In this document: positions 24,574 through 33,513 of the stretch, one piece after another | Position numbering within the stretch: position 1 is the stretch's first letter | How the letters are laid out: each line of letters opens with the position of its first letter | Origin: Leptolyngbya sp. Heron Island J | GTDB lineage: Bacteria > Cyanobacteriota > Cyanobacteriia > Phormidesmidales > Phormidesmidaceae | Length of the DNA: 49,194 nucleotides | Assembly: GCF_000482245.1 (NCBI RefSeq) | Contig: NZ_AWNH01000094.1 | Location: forward strand, 1 to 49,194 | Direction: 5' to 3' | The notes under the pieces: model-generated | What the model was told of the DNA's origin: nothing | The model's database searches: none | What the model saw: the letters and a program-made list of their open reading frames with translations, nothing else | Translations under genes and position numbers: made by a program

Positions 24574-26913
24574 TCATTCTTTGTGCCACAGCTTAATAGT
24601 TTTATCAGAGCTGGCGCTGGCCATGTACTGACCGTTGGGGTGAATTGCGATCGCAGTGACCGAATTGCCATGGTCTGTGAAGGTTTCCACTAGCTCACCA
24701 GTTTTGGTATCCCACACCTTGATACAGCTGTCACCACCTGCGCTCACAACTGTGCGCTGATTGGGTGCGATCGCAACCGCATTAATCTCCCGTGTATGCC
24801 CTTTGAGTGTGTGGATCAAATTTCCCGAACGCAGGCTCCACAGCTTAATACAACGATCCTTACTAGCACTTACAATCAAGCGCCCATCAGCACTAATTGC
24901 AATATCATTAATCGAATTAAGATGACCCGACAGCACTCGAAACACTTCACCAGTGCCAAGCTGCCAGAGCCGAATCTTATTATCAAAGCCACCGCTGACC
25001 ACCAGTTCTTCATCCGGAGAAATATCTACACAGCGGATCATGCCTGCATTGCCCGACAGCACCTTAGCCAGCTTTCCCTGCTCCAAATTCCACACCCCAA
25101 CGGTGCGATCTTCGCTACCACTGATTAATAATGATCCCCGTCGACCAATAGCGACCGATGTAACATCGTGACGATGTCCTTTCAGGATGTGCAACAGTTG
25201 GCCAGTGCCTGCATTCCACACACGAATGGTGTCGTCATCACTGCAGCTGGCCAAGACCTGACCCCGAGGACTAAAAGCAAGGCCATTAATGCCACGAGCG
25301 TGACCTGTTAGCGATGTTGTTAAGGTACCAGTACTAATATCCCAGAGATTAACAGTGTCATCTAAGCCCCCACTGGCCAGCACCATGTACTTTGGATTAA
25401 ACGCCACAGCAGATACCCACGAATTGTGTCCTTCCAGCGTGTGGGTACATACCCAGTGAGATGGTCCGCTAAGAGGACCAGAAGATTGTGACCTGGTGGT
25501 CATGCCGCTACTGGTCATGCCGCTACTGGTCATGCCAGAAATACGGCTGCTAGGCGAACCCAATGACGAACCTGTCGACGGTCGTCCTAGACTCATTGGT
25601 CCAGAAGGAATACCGGAGACTGGTCCAGATTGGCCTTTAGATACAGGCCCAGATTTTCTGCCCGAAATTGGTCTAGATTGACCTTTAGATACAGGCCCAG
25701 ATTTTCTACCTGAGAACGGCTTAGACTGACCTTTAGATACAGGCCCAGAACGTCTTCTGTTGGGAGCTGGTCCAGACTGGGGATGGGCAGGTCCAGGCCC
25801 AGGCTTAGCCTGAGAGATGGGCCTAGCTCCAGATGAGCGATTGGGTGGGGCCGTAGGTGGATGCTCTTGTCCAAACTGTGGGTCAAATTCTTGATTAATT
25901 AGTTGCTCACTTAAATTGCGGCTAACATCTTGACCAGTACTGATGGCGTCAGACATCAAACCGGCATCTTGAGGACGCTGTCGAGTCCAGCCAGGTACCG
26001 ATCGATGGTAAGCAGGCAACGCCTCTAATTCCTGTATAACTTCGGCTGCTGAACGATAACGCTCATTAATAAAATCCTTCAGCATTCGATCTAAGATCGC
26101 AGCCAGTTCAGGGGTTGCGGGGCGACCTGCCGCAGTCAAATGTTCTTGCCACAGCCAACGTCCTTCCAGAGGGCTGTAAAGCTTTTCAGGTTTGCGTCCT
26201 GTCATCAGACAGATGCAAGTGGCACCCAGGCTATAAAGGTCGCTCGATGGGTAAGCTTCACCACTGCGCAACTGTTCGATGGGCGAATACCCTTCAGTGC
26301 CAATGCGCGTACCGGTGTGATTCTTTTTGTCTGATAGCGATACCTCAAGCTGCTTAGCAATGCCAAAATCAATCAGCACCGGTTTGTTGTCCGGTTGGCG
26401 GCTAATGATATTGGTTGGGTTAATATCCCGATGCACCACATTGCGATCGTGAATGAACTGCAGCACTGGCAGTAGATAGTGCAATAAGCTGCGCACCTTC
26501 CCCTCATCAAAAGGCCCTTCTTTTTTGACCTCCTGCAGTAGGGTATTACCCTTAATCTCCTGCTGCACCAGATAAAAATTTCCCTGTTGCTCAAAGTAGG
26601 CCAGAAGAGATGGAATCTGTGGATGTTCTCCCAGCTCATTCAAACGCACCGCTTCCTGGTTAAACAGGGTGAGCGCTTTATCAAAGGTTTTATTGCTAGC
26701 CTGACGAGCAAATTGCTTAATTACACAGCGTGTATTCAGCCGATCGATGTCTTCCGCCAGATATGTTTTCCCAAACCCTCCTTGTCCTAGCGGTTTGATC
26801 GGCCGATAGCGATTGCGGAGCAACTCTGCCAGAGGACTGCCACACGATTGACACACAGTTACCCCATCAGGGTTTACCGGCACCAAACAATCAGGATTTA
26901 AACAGCAGATCAT
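24574..26913 (-). CDS. Ser/Thr protein kinase with WD40 beta-propeller
   Basis: 779 residues in three parts. A short zinc-ribbon-like N-terminus (four Cys, residues 3-24) leads into a Hanks-type kinase (about 35-305) with GQGGFG (43-48), Lys66, HRDINPTN (161-168) and DFG (182-184), all intact. A Ser/Gly/Pro/Lys-rich linker (about 320-485) contains near-identical 16-residue repeats. Seven WD40 repeats (about 490-779, LxGHxxxVxxVAFxPxGxxLASGSxDxTIRLW pattern) close the protein. No transmembrane helix is seen. Kinase-WD40 fusions are common in large cyanobacterial genomes; substrates are unknown. The stop lies nine bases before nei. Confidence 0.93.
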   Translation of the reverse strand: MICCLNPDCLVPVNPDGVTVCQSCGSPLAELLRNRYRPIKPLGQGGFGKTYLAEDIDRLNTRCVIKQFARQASNKTFDKALTLFNQEAVRLNELGEHPQIPSLLAYFEQQGNFYLVQQEIKGNTLLQEVKKEGPFDEGKVRSLLHYLLPVLQFIHDRNVVHRDINPTNIISRQPDNKPVLIDFGIAKQLEVSLSDKKNHTGTRIGTEGYSPIEQLRSGEAYPSSDLYSLGATCICLMTGRKPEKLYSPLEGRWLWQEHLTAAGRPATPELAAILDRMLKDFINERYRSAAEVIQELEALPAYHRSVPGWTRQRPQDAGLMSDAISTGQDVSRNLSEQLINQEFDPQFGQEHPPTAPPNRSSGARPISQAKPGPGPAHPQSGPAPNRRRSGPVSKGQSKPFSGRKSGPVSKGQSRPISGRKSGPVSKGQSGPVSGIPSGPMSLGRPSTGSSLGSPSSRISGMTSSGMTSSGMTTRSQSSGPLSGPSHWVCTHTLEGHNSWVSAVAFNPKYMVLASGGLDDTVNLWDISTGTLTTSLTGHARGINGLAFSPRGQVLASCSDDDTIRVWNAGTGQLLHILKGHRHDVTSVAIGRRGSLLISGSEDRTVGVWNLEQGKLAKVLSGNAGMIRCVDISPDEELVVSGGFDNKIRLWQLGTGEVFRVLSGHLNSINDIAISADGRLIVSASKDRCIKLWSLRSGNLIHTLKGHTREINAVAIAPNQRTVVSAGGDSCIKVWDTKTGELVETFTDHGNSVTAIAIHPNGQYMASASSDKTIKLWHKE
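25634..25749 (-). repeat. 48-bp tandem repeat in kinase linker
   Basis: The 19-base core CCTTTAGATACAGGCCCAG starts at 25634, 25682 and 25730, an exact 48-bp period (16 codons, unit SGPVSKGQSKPFSGRK and variants). A second, shorter repeat of 15 bp (GGTCATGCCGCTACT) lies just left, at about 25497-25531, and encodes SSGMT units. Both sit in the disordered linker, where copy number can change without breaking the frame. Confidence 0.9.
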
Positions 26914-27246
26914 TTCAGCAGGTAGGACGGCTAACGGTGACGCAAGTGGGAACGCTACTCTACTTTACCTATCAACCTATCTTTAGGGGGGGTGATTTTG
27001 GCATTGGAGTCAGTAATTTCCCGGGAGCAACGAAATATTCCCTCTCAGTCGTATTATTTCTTAATAAAAGCATCACTTAAGCCAAAAAAAGTCAGCCTTT
27101 GCGGATAATGAAAACTACAGTGACAAAAAAATAGTCTATTTCGTCTATGTAGTCCGCGTATGGGGCGTGACAGCTGAGCACTGACCCGTTAGAAGTTATT
27201 ATTGGGACATTTCAGATATGGCCTTTCACAACAACGCCTATTTCAT
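26914..27246. other. Divergent intergenic region
   Basis: A non-coding segment between the kinase gene (minus) and bciA (plus). It is AT-rich around 27050-27140, including two A-runs. It should hold both promoters; I cannot assign boxes with confidence. Confidence 0.45.
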
Positions 27247-28257
27247 ATGACTGACTTCAGTACTTCAGGGGTACGCCGCATCTTAGTGTTGGGCGGCACA
27301 GGTACGATTGGTCGTGCTGTAGTCGCCACGTTGGTAAAGCGCGGTCACGAAGTTGTCTGTATCGCTCGACCAAAAGCTGGTAGCGGCGGTAAGTTAACCC
27401 AGGAGAAAATCGCTCGCCTTTTGGCAGGTGCCAAGGTGCTTTTCGGTGACGTTACGAATACTACGTTTCTGACCGAGCAGGTTTTCTGTGAACAACAGTT
27501 TGATGCGGTAGTGTCATGCTTGGCATCGCGGACGGGTGAGCCAAAAGATGCCTGGGCCATCGACTATCAAGCTCATGCCGACGTTTTATCCTTGGCGAAA
27601 GAATCCGGGGTGACGCAGGTAGTACTTTTGTCTGCGATCTGTGTGCAAAAGCCGCGACTTGTGTTTCAGCATGCCAAGCTCAAGTTTGAAAAGGAGCTAG
27701 TAGAGTCGGGGTTGACCTATTCTATCGTTCGACCGACTGCATACTTTAAATCGCTTGTTGGCCAGGTGGATCGGGTGAAGAAGGGGCAGCCTTTTTTACT
27801 TTTTGGTGACGGCAAGCTGACCGCTTGCAAGCCGATCAGCGATGCTGATTTAGCAGAGTATATGGCGGATTGTTTGGAAGACGTTTCACTACAGAACAAA
27901 ATTCTGCCCATCGGCGGACCGGGGCCAGCAATTACGCTATTGGACCAGGGAGAATATCTTTTCAAGATATTGGATCGCAAGCCATGCTTTAAGAGCGTAC
28001 CGGCTTCGTTATTGAGCTGGGTAGCTTCAATTTTGGATGGTCTGGGTAAGATTGTGCCACCGTTGGCTGCAAAGGCTGAGCTAGCACGGATTGGACATTA
28101 CTATGCAACGGAATCGATGTTAGTGCTCAATTCCGAGACGGGGCTATACGATGCTGATGCCACACCTGAGACAGGTAGCGATACGCTATTTGAGTACTTG
28201 CAGCGCCTTGTTGACGGTAGTGAAACGGCTGATCGTGTTGATTACGACTTGTTTTAA
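27247..28257 (+). CDS. bciA: Divinyl-chlorophyllide a 8-vinyl-reductase, BciA type
   Basis: BciA reduces the C8 vinyl group of divinyl-chlorophyllide with NADPH. The 336-residue protein is an atypical SDR: NADPH motif LVLGGTGTIGRAVV near the start, CLASRTGEPKDAWAIDYQAH, VVLLSAICVQKPRLVFQHAKLKFE, SIVRPTAYFKSL, LFGDGKLTACKPISDADLAEY and LPIGGPGPAITLLDQGE. These segments match my recollection of plant DVR and BciA rather than BciB. ATG at 27247 is chosen; an upstream in-frame TTG at 27202 would add 15 residues without conservation. Confidence 0.88.
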   Translation: MTDFSTSGVRRILVLGGTGTIGRAVVATLVKRGHEVVCIARPKAGSGGKLTQEKIARLLAGAKVLFGDVTNTTFLTEQVFCEQQFDAVVSCLASRTGEPKDAWAIDYQAHADVLSLAKESGVTQVVLLSAICVQKPRLVFQHAKLKFEKELVESGLTYSIVRPTAYFKSLVGQVDRVKKGQPFLLFGDGKLTACKPISDADLAEYMADCLEDVSLQNKILPIGGPGPAITLLDQGEYLFKILDRKPCFKSVPASLLSWVASILDGLGKIVPPLAAKAELARIGHYYATESMLVLNSETGLYDADATPETGSDTLFEYLQRLVDGSETADRVDYDLF

Positions 28258-28460
28258 AGACTCATTAGTTTTCAAGACCTCGTGTCAATTTGTCGATATG
28301 CCATACCTTAGTCAGCTAGAAACTCAGTCAGTGATGTCGAAGGGCGATCGCAAACAGGCGGTGCAAACCAGTATTTCTGTTTACGATAAAAGAGCATGTA
28401 CCTGGTGATGCTAAAAAGATTGTTGAGCAATACACATTGCCTGATGAGTAAACTAGCTCG

Positions 28461-29168
28461 ATGAGAATTTTATTGGTTGATGATGAGGTGGAGCTGACTG
28501 AACCGCTGAGTCGGGTGCTACAGCGGGAGGGCTATAACGTCAAGATAGCCCATGATGGAGAGACAGGCTATAAACTGGCGGTTGATGGTGAGTTTGACTT
28601 GCTGATTCTGGATTGGATGATGCCAGGACTTAGCGGGTTAGAGATGTGTCGAAAGTTGAGAGAGCACCACCTCACCACTCCAGTGCTTTTTCTCACTGCC
28701 AAAGACACCCTCGATGATCGAGTAGAAGGTCTGGATGCCGGTGCAGATGACTATCTGGTCAAACCCTTTGAACTGCGAGAGCTATTAGCTCGGGTGCGGG
28801 CACTATTGCGGCGTCCACCGATTCGAGAAGAGGTTCCAACAACAATACTGCAGTATCGAGACTTAACCCTGGATAGCGCTAACCAAATTGCTAAGCGGGG
28901 TGGTGATATCCTGCCTGAACGAACGATCGAGCTATCAGAAAAAGAATCTCAGATTCTTAGCTATCTGATGCAATATCCGGATCAGCTGCTTACCCATCAG
29001 CAAATTTACGATACTGTCTGGGGTACGAGTGCGCAGCCCAGCAGTAATGCTCTGGCGGCTCAGATGCGTTTGTTGCGGCGAAAAGTTGAGCATAACGGCG
29101 AGACAACTTTAATCCATACGGTTTATGGCAAAGGTTATCGGTTTGGGTCACCGTCGGAGTCTGTGTAA
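28461..29168 (+). CDS. OmpR-family response regulator, RppA-like
   Basis: 235 residues. The receiver domain has the acidic pair DD (7-8), phospho-acceptor Asp51 (LILDWMMPG), a conserved Thr (FLTAKD) and Lys (LVKPFE). It is followed by an OmpR/PhoB winged-helix DNA-binding domain (LSEKESQILSYLM, VYGKGYRF). It resembles RppA/NblR-type cyanobacterial regulators, but no sensor kinase gene is adjacent, so it is an orphan here. A 203-bp leader with one HIP1 site separates it from bciA. Confidence 0.9.
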   Translation: MRILLVDDEVELTEPLSRVLQREGYNVKIAHDGETGYKLAVDGEFDLLILDWMMPGLSGLEMCRKLREHHLTTPVLFLTAKDTLDDRVEGLDAGADDYLVKPFELRELLARVRALLRRPPIREEVPTTILQYRDLTLDSANQIAKRGGDILPERTIELSEKESQILSYLMQYPDQLLTHQQIYDTVWGTSAQPSSNALAAQMRLLRRKVEHNGETTLIHTVYGKGYRFGSPSESV

Positions 29169-29447
29169 CGACATGGGATTTCGTTAGCGAATCTAGTGGT
29201 TGATTGCTGACTACAACAAAGTGACTACGCTCTAACAGCTATTCACCATTAATCCACCTACACTTACATTGAGACTTTCTGGTTACCTTCTAGGAACAGG
29301 ACAGTATCCAGAAAATTCGATATGCATTATGGGTATACAGCAAAGTTCTAGCTGATTAATTTTTCTCAGTTACCCTATCATTATTAATTACTAAAAACTT
29401 CAGCAGTCTTTAGTAGAAAAAAGTTCTCAAAGGTTGGTAATTGGTTA

Positions 29448-30095
29448 ATGTCTAAAATTAAACAAACACTGATAACCAAACAAGCTTTTATTTTCTTTAT
29501 CTATGTAATCCTTATTCTTGATGTTGCATATAGAGTTTGGAATCGCAGTGACACGATTTTAGACTGGCAACTTGTGACAATTTTAGGGCTATTGACTTTT
29601 GCAATACTGGGGGACCGGATAAGTGAGTTCATCATAGGTAGGGAAGGAATTACTCTCAAACAAAATATTGATATCCAAGTTCTTGAAGTCAAGAAAGATA
29701 CAGAGGATCTTCAATTAATCAATGAGACTGGAAATGCTAGATATATAGACGGTTTACTAAAAAGAGCTATGAGCTCAGACCGTGATGTTTGGTCAAAACT
29801 TATAATTTACAGGCTTTCCCTACGCGCCCTTGCTCGTCAAATATGTAAAGACCAGGGAATGTATCTTGGAGATTGTCCATCCCTTACCAGCATGATTAAT
29901 TTTATGAAAGAAAAGGATTTGATCACTGCTCAATTCAAGCGTGATCTAAACTTTATGAAATCCTCAACCTTTTTCTTTGAGTGGGGCACAGGAACTCCAC
30001 CTACTGTAGAGGAAATTCGACGAGTATTAGATATAGCGCCTCAAGTTCTAAAGTATTTGGAGTATATGATTGAGGATCAGAGACAAGCTACATAA
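29448..30095 (+). CDS. Hypothetical membrane protein with soluble C-terminal helical domain
   Basis: 215 residues. Two hydrophobic segments lie at about 13-27 and 41-57; then comes a soluble region in which LRALARQICKDQGMY, SLTSMINFMKEKDLIT and FKRDLNFMKSSTFFFEWG give a helical pattern faintly reminiscent of DUF4145/HEPN-like domains (weak). Base composition is clearly more AT-rich than its neighbours and it lacks HIP1 sites, consistent with transfer. Function not recognised. Confidence 0.6.
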   Translation: MSKIKQTLITKQAFIFFIYVILILDVAYRVWNRSDTILDWQLVTILGLLTFAILGDRISEFIIGREGITLKQNIDIQVLEVKKDTEDLQLINETGNARYIDGLLKRAMSSDRDVWSKLIIYRLSLRALARQICKDQGMYLGDCPSLTSMINFMKEKDLITAQFKRDLNFMKSSTFFFEWGTGTPPTVEEIRRVLDIAPQVLKYLEYMIEDQRQAT

Positions 30096-30155
30096 TTTTA
30101 AATCATTAAGGTATGACACAGTGACTGAATAGTCGGTGGAGAAGAGAGTGAGGCT

Positions 30156-30989
30156 ATGAAAGTTCAAAAGATTGCTGCTTTTTCAGATGGTAATACGTGA
30201 GGAAATCCTGCTGGGGTTGTTATTTCTGAAAGTCATCCCAGTGATGCGGAAATGAAAAAGATTGCGGCTGAAGTGGGATTTTCAGAAACAGTGTTTGCTG
30301 CACCTGTTGGGGATGCATTTCGGGTCCGTTACTTTTCTCCTGAGTCTGAAGTGCCCTTTTGTGGTCATGCCACTATTGCCTTGGGCGCAGCGCTGGTTAT
30401 GGAGCAGGGAGATACTACGTTTCCGCTAATACTCAACGATGCTGAAATCACAGTTGAAGGTCATCAGCATGATGGTGTTATTTCTGCTGCCCTGCAGTCA
30501 CCACCAACCCATAGTGCAGAAGCATTGCCTCGGTTAGTTGCCGATACCCTGGTCCTATTTGGCTATACTCATGACGATTTAGACCCTAATATTCCACCGG
30601 CTCGGATCAATGGCGGTGCCGAACATTTGGTGTTAGGGCTAAAAACACGAGAAGCGCTTGCTGCTATGAAATACGATCTTGCTTCAGGTCGGGATTTCAT
30701 GAATCAAGAAGGATTAGTGACTATTACGTTGGTGTATGCAGAAACCTCTCAACGGTTTCATACCCGTAATCCTTCTGCATCGGGGGGTGTCTATGAAGAT
30801 CCGGCAACGGGGGCTGCCACGGCTGCGTTTGCTGGCTATCTGCGGGATATTGGATGGCCCCACAACGGTGTTATTAATATTGTGCAAGGTGAGGATATGG
30901 GGATGCGATCGCTACTCAAAGCAGAAATCCCTCCAGAACCCGGCAGCTCCATCCGTATTTCTGGCACAGCCAGATTAATGGCAAGCTAA
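30156..30989 (+). pseudogene. PhzF-family epimerase/isomerase gene with in-frame TGA
   Basis: The frame from ATG 30156 reads MKVQKIAAFSDGNT, then TGA at 30198-30200, then GNPAGVVISESHP and on to the stop at 30989. The interruption falls exactly where PhzF proteins have the conserved (G)GNPAG strand-turn. Downstream sequence is intact: the catalytic Glu in FSETVF, VPFCGHATIALG and the second-domain PSASGGVYEDPATGAATAA. Re-initiation at ATG 30252 would give 245 residues lacking the first strand. Either a nonsense mutation of a Gly codon or a sequencing error. The family includes diaminopimelate-epimerase-fold isomerases; substrate unknown. Confidence 0.78.
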
Positions 30990-31389
30990 GGCTCCAACTT
31001 TTTGCTATGAGGCATTCAACAAGCTAGCTTAGGGATCTGCGGCGAAATAATACCCCCAGTCAATCCGGTTTCGACTTCGCTCAACGTACCTTGTTTGATA
31101 TTCAGCTTGTACTTGAGTGATGCTTTTGTAATCGCTGCAAGCCATGGCTAAATAAAGACATCAAGTGGTTGAACCGTCGCTGTATGTCCTTATTCTAGCT
31201 AAGGACTTAACTCTCATTCCCGGCTTTGCAGCAGCTAGATTTAGTTGTACCGTAAGCTTCTTCTGAACGAAGTCGTTGGCATAGCCTCCCCATAGGGAAT
31301 AGGGGGGCTGAACGAAATAGTTGGCTGAGCGAAGTCGAAGCCAACGATGTCTGAGACGATTACATCAATCACGCTGATAGTTTATTGGT
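30990..31389. other. Intergenic region with dispersed cyanobacterial repeat motifs
   Basis: There is no gene here. The segment carries related short motifs around GAGCGAAGTCGAA: one inverted copy at 31067-31086, one direct copy at 31327-31339 inside TTGGCT...AGCCAA arms, and degenerate copies with GAACGAAGTC and GAACGAAATAG at about 31265 and 31310. CGTTGGC (31274-31280) pairs with GCCAACG (31340-31346). It looks like a folded, decayed dispersed repeat. Confidence 0.6.
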
Positions 31390-31719
31390 TTATTCAGCTG
31401 TGGGCATGTCCTCGCCATGGTCCATGCCGCCGTGACCACTGTGATCCATCATCAGCTCCATACTAGATGGACCCGCTGCCTTGATCCCCATGGATACCAA
31501 TCCAGACGTTAACAAGCCCATAGATACTAGACCTGTAGAAAGTACGCCCATGGAAATGAGACCGATGGAGACGATGCCATGGGCAATGACGCCAATGGAA
31601 ATGACCCCATGAGCGGAGACCCCGACCGCAATGAAGCCATGAGCACCAATACCCATTGAGAAGAACTTCTTTTTCTTGGGAGGGCTTAAAGGCTGTGTAC
31701 TGGTAGAACTGTCTATCAC
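31390..31719 (-). CDS. Glycine-periodic repeat protein with His/Met-rich tail
   Basis: 109 residues. A basic N-terminus (KKKK at 15-18) is followed by a region in which Gly occurs at every fifth position from 23 to 83 (13 glycines). Read as 10-residue units, the residue before alternate glycines is His at 27, 37 and 47 (AHG) and then Met at 57, 67 and 77 (SMG). The tail has MELMMDHSGHGGMDHGEDM. The regular hydrophobic-hydrophobic-small-x-Gly pattern suggests a solenoid or membrane-inserted stack; the tail suggests copper or other metal binding (inference). The start is GTG at 31719, since a stop lies two codons upstream. I do not recognise a named family. Confidence 0.72.
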   Translation of the reverse strand: MIDSSTSTQPLSPPKKKKFFSMGIGAHGFIAVGVSAHGVISIGVIAHGIVSIGLISMGVLSTGLVSMGLLTSGLVSMGIKAAGPSSMELMMDHSGHGGMDHGEDMPTAE

Positions 31720-31811
31720 AGGTCAACGAATTAAATAGCTTTGCGATATTAATTCGCTAAGCTGCGGTCTGTCAAAAGACAGGCTGTCGTAGAAGCTGAA
31801 ACCTTGATTTA

Positions 31812-32645
31812 TCAACCCTTTACGCCACTGCTGGTTTCGCTAGGAACGATATAGCGCTGCATAATTACAAAGAAGAGCAAAATCGGAGCTGTAGCGATGA
31901 CAGAGCCTGCTGCAATTAAGCGCCAATCGAGGGAAAAACTGCCAGCTAAGCGGGCGACACCTAGGGGCAGGGTGTAATATTCAGGCCGGTTGAGTACCAA
32001 TAGCGGCCAGAGAAAATCGCTCCAGGAGCCGATAAAAACAAAAATGGCCAGGGTGACCAGGGCCGGACGCACCGACGGAATCATGATGTGCCACCAGATG
32101 CCTAATTCTGAGCAACCATCAATCCGTGAAGCTTCTTCGAGTTCTTTGGGGACATTTTGAAAAGCCTGACGCATCAGAAAAATGCCAAATGCGGAGGCAA
32201 TCGATGGAAAAATAACCCCTAGATAGCTGTTGGTAAGACCCAGCTGTACGGTGAGGATGTACAGCGGAATCATCACGATTTGAAATGGAATGAGAATTGT
32301 GGTGACTATCAGTGAAAAGAGCAGCTCACGTCCGCGAAAGGTCAGTCTGGCTAAGGGATAGGCGGCCAGGGAACAGAACGTCAGATTCAGCACTACCGTA
32401 ATGACAGCGATCAGGGTGCTGTTGAAAAAGTAACGACCAAAGGGATTGGTCTGCCAGACGTTGACAAAGTTGCTAAAGGTGGGCTGCTGGGGGATAAACC
32501 GGGGTGGAAATTCAAAGATGTTTTCGGTGCCTGATTTGAAGGCGGTGCTGATTAGCCAGAGGAGGGGGAGCAGCATTGAGATCGCAATTCCCCCTAAAAG
32601 CGCGTACGTTAGCACCACTTCCCACCAACGCTTTTGCTTCAGCAT
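31812..32645 (-). CDS. Sugar ABC transporter permease, MalG/UgpE type
   Basis: 277 residues, six predicted transmembrane helices, and the cytoplasmic EAA loop EEASRIDGCSELGIWWHIMIPSVRP cut as EEASRIDGC near 160 that docks with the ATPase. FEFPPRFIPQQPTFSNF in the first periplasmic loop is typical of carbohydrate-uptake CUT1 permeases. No partner permease, binding protein or ATPase gene is adjacent in the window, so the substrate is unknown and the other subunits must be encoded elsewhere. It lies 10 bp after the Tab2 gene. Confidence 0.88.
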   Translation of the reverse strand: MLKQKRWWEVVLTYALLGGIAISMLLPLLWLISTAFKSGTENIFEFPPRFIPQQPTFSNFVNVWQTNPFGRYFFNSTLIAVITVVLNLTFCSLAAYPLARLTFRGRELLFSLIVTTILIPFQIVMIPLYILTVQLGLTNSYLGVIFPSIASAFGIFLMRQAFQNVPKELEEASRIDGCSELGIWWHIMIPSVRPALVTLAIFVFIGSWSDFLWPLLVLNRPEYYTLPLGVARLAGSFSLDWRLIAAGSVIATAPILLFFVIMQRYIVPSETSSGVKG

Positions 32646-32655
32646 CGCCTATCCC

Positions 32656-33513
32656 CTAGCCAAATGAGCGGTTTTGCATCAGCCAAAAACCGGCAAAGGA
32701 CTCCGAGTCCGGATTATCCTGAACAGCCACAAAGTGTACCTGATTCGCCTGTTCCTTAGCAGCCATAAAGCGCTCAGCTTCTTGCTTCAGCTCAGGTCGA
32801 TTCAACCCAGCCATAATCCAGGTATCGTTACTGCCAGTTTCCAACAACAGCTGTGATATGTCCCCGATTTGCACATCCAAATAAGCCAGCTCCAGCCCTG
32901 ATATCCAGCCGGCCAGAGGCAGCGCCCGCTCCGAAAAAATCAGAATGCCAGGCACCATCGTATCGGGAGTAATACCAGCAAGTTCTAGGGGAAATGCATC
33001 GCTAAAGCCAATGTCCCACTCAGGCATATCAACAAACTCCTTCGCCGGTAAGCTGACCATGGCCCAGCGCTCCCCCATCAAGGCATCTGGCAATGGCCGA
33101 GCCGCTTCTGTCGGCTGCACCGTTGATGCTGATTTCCCCTCCTGATAACCAGGCTGCTGTGGGTAAAAATTCTCCCGACGGTCGTCAAGCCAGGTTTGTA
33201 GGGTCAGAGCCCGACGACTCAGACGAGCAGAGATACCCAGCTCCTCGCAGGCTCGCTTGATCATGTTCTGCATCTGATAACGAAAGAATCGAATCCGAGT
33301 AGGAGATTCTTCTGCTTGTGCAATGGCCTCTTCAATAGCCTGCTTCAACTCGATGGAGTTTATCTGCTTATTCGACAGAAACTTACTGTAGCGAACATTG
33401 GGACTATCAGTCACCGACTGAGCCCCATCACAGATGAGTACTTCCCATCGTTTCTTTTGATTTTCATCTAAAATCGGGCGCGAGTAAAAGTCTAGTTCCC
33501 ATACGCTACCCAT
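32656..33513 (-). CDS. Tab2/Atab2-family RNA-binding protein
   Basis: 285 residues matching the Tab2/Atab2 (DUF1092) family: start VWELDFYSRPILDENQKKRWE, middle RIRFFRYQMQNMI with an RRALTLQTWLDDR element, and the C-terminal conserved GWISGLELAYLD...FVAVQDNPDSESFAGFWLMQ. In algae and plants, Tab2/Atab2 activates translation of photosystem mRNAs; a similar role here is inferred. Its ATG shares one base with the upstream S1-like stop (TAATG), indicating translational coupling. Confidence 0.9.
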   Translation of the reverse strand: MGSVWELDFYSRPILDENQKKRWEVLICDGAQSVTDSPNVRYSKFLSNKQINSIELKQAIEEAIAQAEESPTRIRFFRYQMQNMIKRACEELGISARLSRRALTLQTWLDDRRENFYPQQPGYQEGKSASTVQPTEAARPLPDALMGERWAMVSLPAKEFVDMPEWDIGFSDAFPLELAGITPDTMVPGILIFSERALPLAGWISGLELAYLDVQIGDISQLLLETGSNDTWIMAGLNRPELKQEAERFMAAKEQANQVHFVAVQDNPDSESFAGFWLMQNRSFG

